Shown: piece after piece, positions 60,315 through 64,000 of the stretch
Layout of the letters: each line of letters begins with the position of its first letter
Position numbering within the stretch: position 1 is the stretch's first letter
NCBI RefSeq assembly: GCF_026130605.1
Contig: NZ_JANFAU010000001.1
Coordinates: 248,001-312,000, forward strand
Length of the DNA: 64,000 nucleotides
From: Sphingomonas lycopersici
GTDB taxonomy: Bacteria > Pseudomonadota > Alphaproteobacteria > Sphingomonadales > Sphingomonadaceae
Direction of reading: 5' to 3'
The notes under the pieces: model-generated
Database searches by the model: none
The model's input: the letters and a program-made list of their open reading frames with translations, nothing else
What the model was told of the DNA's origin: nothing
Translations under genes and position numbers: made by a program

Positions 60315-61733
60315 CTATTCGGCGGTCAAACGCTCGGGCTCGAGCAGCAACAGTGCGGCGATGCCGGCGACGGCGCTGACCCCGGCCGCGACGAGGCAGG
60401 CCGTCGCCACGCCGTGCACCAGCACCGCGCCGCGCCCCGCGAGTATTGAGCCGAGCAATGCGGTGGCGATCAGCCCGCCGGTGCGCGCGAGCGCGCTATT
60501 GGCGCCGTTCGCGGTGCCGACATGCCGCTCGTCGACCGAATTCATCACCGCCGTGGTGAGCGGCGCCACCGCCCCGGCCATGCCGAGCGCGATGACCAGC
60601 AGCCCGGGCATCACCCCCGTCCAATAGGATTGCGTCGGATCGATCCGGCTCGCCAGCAGGAACCCGGCCGCGACCACCAGCGGCCCGATCGTCAGCGGCC
60701 AGCGCGGCCCGATGCGCGCGGCGAGCTTGCCCATCGCACGCGAGGCGAGACCGATCACGATCGACAGCGGCAGCAGCGCCGCGCCGGCCTGGGTCGCCGA
60801 ATAGCCGCCCGCCCCGATCAGCAGGAACGGGAACAGCACGAACAGCCCGCCCAGCGCGCCATAGAGCAGCAACGTCAGGATCGAGAGCCCGATATAGGAT
60901 GGGGTCGCGAACAGCCCGAGCGGCATCATCGCGCGGTCGCCGCGGCGATGCTCGACCCACAGGAACAGCAGCAGCGCCACGCCACCCACGCCGATCGCCC
61001 AGCCGCCGCCGCGCACCGCGACATGGCCCGACAATACGGTCAGCCCCCAGGTCATCGCGCCGAGGCCGATCGTGGCAAGCCCCGCGCCCGGCCAGTCGAG
61101 CCCGCTGCCGGTCTCGCCCCGGCTCTCGGGGAGGTAGCGCCAGCCGAGCCACCCCGCGCCGATCGCGAGCGGAATGTTGATGAGGAAGATCGCGCGCCAG
61201 CTCACCGCGTCGATCAGCGCGCCGCCGATGAGGGGGCCGATCGCGCCGGCCGCCGCGCCGGCCGCGGCCCAGGTGCCGATCGCCTTGCCGCGCTCCTCTC
61301 CGGCGAAAGCGGCGCCGAGGCTCGCGAGGCTGTTGGGGAGCAGCATCGCCGCGCTGATCCCCTGGATCGTTCGCCCCGCGATCAGCCAGTCCAGCCCCGG
61401 CGCCGAGAGGCACAGGATCGACGCTGCGCCGAACGCCCCCACCCCCAGCAGGAACATGCGCCGGCGCCCGTAAAGGTCGCCCGCCGCCCCGCCGAGCAGC
61501 AGCAAGGCCGACAGCGGGAGCAGATAAGCGTTGACCACCCATTGCAGCTCGGCGGGGGAAGCGCCGAGCTCGCGCCCGATCGCGGCGAGCCCGACATTGA
61601 CGACCGAGCCGTCGACGAACGACAGGCTCGATGCGAGCACGGTGGCGAACAGGATCGCCGTGGCATGGCGCGGCTCCCGTCCCGTTCCGGAAACGGTCGT
61701 CGCGGCGTCGCACGGTGCGGGAAGGCCCGTCAT
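60315..61733 (-). CDS. MFS multidrug exporter, DHA2 (14-helix) type
   Basis: A 472-residue transporter. LSFVDGSVVNVGLAAIGRELG near residue 37 is DHA2 motif D1, LLLGGAAGDLYGRRRMFLLG motif A, and GPLIGGALIDAVSWRAIFLINIPL motif C, all marking a proton-coupled drug exporter of the EmrB/QacA kind. The N-terminus is cytoplasmic. It ends 152 bases from the RcnB-like gene. No partner periplasmic adaptor is next to it, so it may work alone in the inner membrane. Confidence 0.92.
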   Translation of the reverse strand: MTGLPAPCDAATTVSGTGREPRHATAILFATVLASSLSFVDGSVVNVGLAAIGRELGASPAELQWVVNAYLLPLSALLLLGGAAGDLYGRRRMFLLGVGAFGAASILCLSAPGLDWLIAGRTIQGISAAMLLPNSLASLGAAFAGEERGKAIGTWAAAGAAAGAIGPLIGGALIDAVSWRAIFLINIPLAIGAGWLGWRYLPESRGETGSGLDWPGAGLATIGLGAMTWGLTVLSGHVAVRGGGWAIGVGGVALLLFLWVEHRRGDRAMMPLGLFATPSYIGLSILTLLLYGALGGLFVLFPFLLIGAGGYSATQAGAALLPLSIVIGLASRAMGKLAARIGPRWPLTIGPLVVAAGFLLASRIDPTQSYWTGVMPGLLVIALGMAGAVAPLTTAVMNSVDERHVGTANGANSALARTGGLIATALLGSILAGRGAVLVHGVATACLVAAGVSAVAGIAALLLLEPERLTAE

Positions 61734-61780
61734 CGCAACATCATAGCCGGATGCGGGGCGTAGGGGAAAGCGCGGCGCGG

Positions 61781-62530
61781 CTATTCGAGCCGGGAAGAGG
61801 TTTGCGCGCCTTCGAGATCGGAGACGAAGACATAGCGATCGGCGCGATAGGTCGAGCGGGTGAATTCGACCGGCCGGCCGTCGGCCAGAAAGGCCATCCG
61901 CTCTATACGCAGCACCGCGGCATTCTGCTCGGTCGAGAGCATCCCCGCCTCGGTTGGCGCAGCGAGCGCGCCCTGGATGCGCTGCTTGCCGCGCACCGGG
62001 CGGTGACCGTTCTTTTCGAGCGCGGCGTAGAGCGAATCGCCGATCTGATCGAGATCGGGGAGGAATTCGGCAGGGACCACGGCATGTTCGATCGCCAGCG
62101 GCTCCCCGCCCGACAAACGCACCCGCCCGAGCCGCGCGACCCGCGTCGACGTCGCGATCCGCAGCATCGCCGCCTCCTCGTCGGTCGGCTGGGCATAGGC
62201 CTTGATCATCCAGATCACGCCCGGGTTCTCGCCGCGCTTATGGGCGTCGTCGGTGAAGCTGCTGAGTACCGACCCCGGCGTTTCGATGCGCCGCGCGACG
62301 AAGGTGCCCGACCCCTGTTTGCGGACGAGGATGCCCTCTTCGATCAGCTGGTTGATGCTCTTGCGGACGGTGACGCGCGACAGCCCGGTCAGCTCGGTCA
62401 GCTCGCGTTCGGAGGGGAGCGCATCGCCCGGATCGATCCCGCCGCCCGCGATATGGTGGCGCAGGTTGCGCGCGAGCTGGAGATAGAGCGGCGTATTGTC
62501 GTCGCCGCGCGCGAGCAGGATATCACGCAT
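61781..62530 (-). CDS. GntR-family regulator, HutC/NagR-like
   Basis: A 249-residue regulator with an N-terminal winged helix (LYLQLARNLRHHIAGGGIDPGDALPSERELTELTGLSRVTVRKSINQLIEEG) and UTRA ligand domain (ARLGRVRLSGGEPLAIEHAVVPAEFLPDL, FTRSTYRADRYVFVSDL). NagR-type relatives bind amino-sugar phosphates. Its start overlaps the end of murQ by eight bases, so it belongs to the MurNAc-6-P operon and likely represses it, with MurNAc-6-P or GlcNAc-6-P as probable ligand. Confidence 0.9.
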   Translation of the reverse strand: MRDILLARGDDNTPLYLQLARNLRHHIAGGGIDPGDALPSERELTELTGLSRVTVRKSINQLIEEGILVRKQGSGTFVARRIETPGSVLSSFTDDAHKRGENPGVIWMIKAYAQPTDEEAAMLRIATSTRVARLGRVRLSGGEPLAIEHAVVPAEFLPDLDQIGDSLYAALEKNGHRPVRGKQRIQGALAAPTEAGMLSTEQNAAVLRIERMAFLADGRPVEFTRSTYRADRYVFVSDLEGAQTSSRLE

Positions 62531-63416
62531 CGGCGGCCCGCCACGCGGTGATCGCCCGCGAAAGATCGCCCCCCGCCTGCGCGAGCGCCTGCCGGGCCTG
62601 CACCTCGGTCGCGCCGAGCGCGATCAGCACCGCGGGCTTGATCTCGCGGCCGGCGGCATCGAGCGCGTCCGCCGCCGCCGCCATGTCGACGCCGGCGATG
62701 TCGCGCACCATTTCGCGACCACGGTGAAGCAGCTTCTCGTTCGAAACCCGCATGTTCACCATCAACCCGCGATGCACCCGGCCGAGCCGCAGCATCGTCG
62801 CAGTCGACAGCATGTTCAAGACCGCCTTCTGCGCGGTCCCGGCCTTCATCCGCGTCGAACCGGCGACGATCTCCGCCCCGGTCCTGACGGTGATGCCATG
62901 TTCGGCCGCGCCCGCCAGCGGGCTATCGGGATTGTTGGCGAGGCCGACCGTCAGCGCCCCCGCCGTGCGCGCCGCGACGATCGCGGCGACGGTATAGGGC
63001 GTGCGGCCGCTCGCAGCGACGCCGATCACGACGTCCGAGGCGCCGATCCGTGCTTCCGCGACCGCATGCCGCGCCGCGGCTTCGTCATCCTCCGCGCCTT
63101 CGGCGCTCTCGGTCAGCGCGGCGAGTCCGCCCGCCATCAGGAACAGCACGCGCTCGCGCGGCCAGCTATAGGTCGGATAGAGCTCGACCCCGTCCTGGAC
63201 CGCGACGCGCCCCGAGGTGCCGGCGCCGACATAGACCAGCCGCCCCGTCTCGCCGAGCCGCACCGCCGCCGCATCCGCCGCGCCGGCGATCGCGGGAATC
63301 TGCGCCTTGATCGCGGCGACCGCAGCAAGCTGGCCTTCGAGCATGGCCTCGACCGCAATTTCGGTCGGCCAGCTTGCAAGGTCGATATAACGCGGATCGA
63401 TGATCTCAGTATTCAT
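62523..63416 (-). CDS. murQ: N-acetylmuramic acid 6-phosphate etherase
   Basis: A 297-residue MurQ protein. It removes lactate from MurNAc-6-phosphate, giving GlcNAc-6-phosphate, in recycling or uptake of peptidoglycan sugars in the cytoplasm. Signatures: YVGAGTSGRVAVQDGVEL near residue 62, GVAASGRTPY near 138, and GSTRMKAGTAQKAVLNMLST near 188, with the catalytic Glu region EDDEAA near 110. The ATG at 63416 overlaps the end of the symporter gene by 11 bases, and its end overlaps the GntR gene, so all three are cotranscribed. Confidence 0.95.
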   Translation of the reverse strand: MNTEIIDPRYIDLASWPTEIAVEAMLEGQLAAVAAIKAQIPAIAGAADAAAVRLGETGRLVYVGAGTSGRVAVQDGVELYPTYSWPRERVLFLMAGGLAALTESAEGAEDDEAAARHAVAEARIGASDVVIGVAASGRTPYTVAAIVAARTAGALTVGLANNPDSPLAGAAEHGITVRTGAEIVAGSTRMKAGTAQKAVLNMLSTATMLRLGRVHRGLMVNMRVSNEKLLHRGREMVRDIAGVDMAAAADALDAAGREIKPAVLIALGATEVQARQALAQAGGDLSRAITAWRAADA

Positions 63417-64000
63417 GCTGTCCTCGGGGATGAACGCTAACACGATCCGCACCCGACGGGATGACGCAGATCAAAAAGGCGACCAGCGTGCCGATGCACA
63501 GCTGATAGGGAAAGGCGAGCGTGGCGAGCACCGGCGGCAGCCCGATCGCGCGCGCGATCGCGGGCTGGAGCAGCAGCACCGCGACGAAACCGCCGAGCAG
63601 CGCGGCGATCACCGACGCGGTCGTGCCGCGCCGGGTGAAGATCGCGGTGAAATAGACCCCGAGCAGCCCCGCATAGGAAAACACCATCACCTGCAGCGCG
63701 AATTCGAGCAGCCCCATATTGGTGTGATGCTGCCAATAATATGACACGACCGCGGTACCGAACATCGCGACGCCGATCAGCGCCATGCCGACCCGGCCGG
63801 CGCGGACATAATGCTGCTCCGCCACCGTGCCGCGCTTCTCGCGCCACGGGCGATAGAAATCCTGCACCGCGACCGACGACATCGCATTGAGCGCGGAGTT
63901 GGTCGTCGCCACCGCCGCCGCAATCACCCCGATCGTCACCAGCCCGCGCAGCCCCGACGGCACCTGCGTCAGGATATAATGCATGAAGATGCTGACCTTC
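63406..64000 (-). CDS. Sodium:solute symporter, C-terminal part (window end)
   Basis: The frame is open to the last base; 197 C-terminal residues are visible. SNSALNAMSS-type segment (VATTNSALNAMSSVAVQDFYRPW) is the conserved core of SSS-family transporters, followed by four more helices and a short tail. Coupled to murQ by an 11-base overlap, it likely imports a MurNAc-type or other sugar with sodium. The start lies outside the window. Confidence 0.85.
   Translation of the reverse strand, partial: KVSIFMHYILTQVPSGLRGLVTIGVIAAAVATTNSALNAMSSVAVQDFYRPWREKRGTVAEQHYVRAGRVGMALIGVAMFGTAVVSYYWQHHTNMGLLEFALQVMVFSYAGLLGVYFTAIFTRRGTTASVIAALLGGFVAVLLLQPAIARAIGLPPVLATLAFPYQLCIGTLVAFLICVIPSGADRVSVHPRGQHEY

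Noticed and set aside
1..64000. CRISPR arrays, tRNA/rRNA genes, transposases, phage genes
   Set aside because: Searched by eye on both strands; no spaced identical repeats, cloverleaf ends or transposase motifs were seen. The repeats in 33.6-42.3 kb are protein repeats.

Overview
The window reads as chromosome of a GC-rich sphingomonad-like alphaproteobacterium (family-level inference). The supporting signs are four-base ATGA gene overlaps, several TonB-dependent receptors whose plugs open with the IVVTAQ/IVVTGS type motif, spinster-type MFS transport, two sulfatases and an RcnB-like protein. No rRNA, tRNA, CRISPR array, phage or insertion sequence was recognised.

Region 1 (1-7.6 kb): the end of a beta-helix protein, then a block of detoxification or catabolic enzymes (HSL-type esterase, two NAD(P) Rossmann proteins, GST, FAD monooxygenase, O-methyltransferase) with a LysR and a TetR regulator. 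All five gene-start regions of the block carry variants of the motif CTATTTGCGTAT, so it looks like one regulon.

Region 2 (7.6-33.6 kb): the main find. A HutC-type GntR regulator (17001-17777) sits in the middle of a catabolic island. Seven intergenic sites (10839, 15961, 16968, 23920, 26280, 27722, 29037) share a 22-23 bp dyad of the form TTTGTnnTA-N4-TATATCAAA, each next to a gene start. The genes so tied together include two CE4/PuuE-like hydrolases, a NicF-like amidohydrolase, a LeuCD-type hydratase, a class III CoA-transferase, an HMG-CoA-lyase-type lyase and a maleate-isomerase-like protein. Together they read as a route from a cyclic imide, through half-amide, (alkyl)maleate, (alkyl)malate and (alkyl)malyl-CoA, to two small central metabolites. 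Alkylmaleimides are known products of tetrapyrrole oxidation, which makes tetrapyrrole fragments one candidate substrate; that last step is speculation. Other members are a TonB receptor and MFS transporter for uptake, two paralogous two-domain methyltransferases, two small helical proteins, flavoenzymes, an SDR, an aldehyde dehydrogenase, an NTF2-like protein, a glutathione peroxidase, and an alpha/beta-hydrolase-fold protein that has lost both nucleophile and histidine.

Region 3 (33.6-47.9 kb): a 2894-residue autotransporter on the minus strand with three long internal modules, then a sulfatase, a TonB receptor and a LacI regulator, with a perfect 12 bp palindrome between receptor and regulator. 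This looks like a glycan or sulfate-ester uptake locus.

Region 4 (47.9-64 kb): mixed genes: VOC proteins, AraC regulator, EamA transporter, a RidA remnant beside a large hairpin, a third TonB receptor, a class A beta-lactamase-like serine hydrolase with an altered omega loop, a second sulfatase, a degenerate GGDEF protein, an RcnB-like protein, a DHA2 drug exporter, and finally a MurNAc-6-P etherase operon (symporter, murQ, GntR) cut by the window end.
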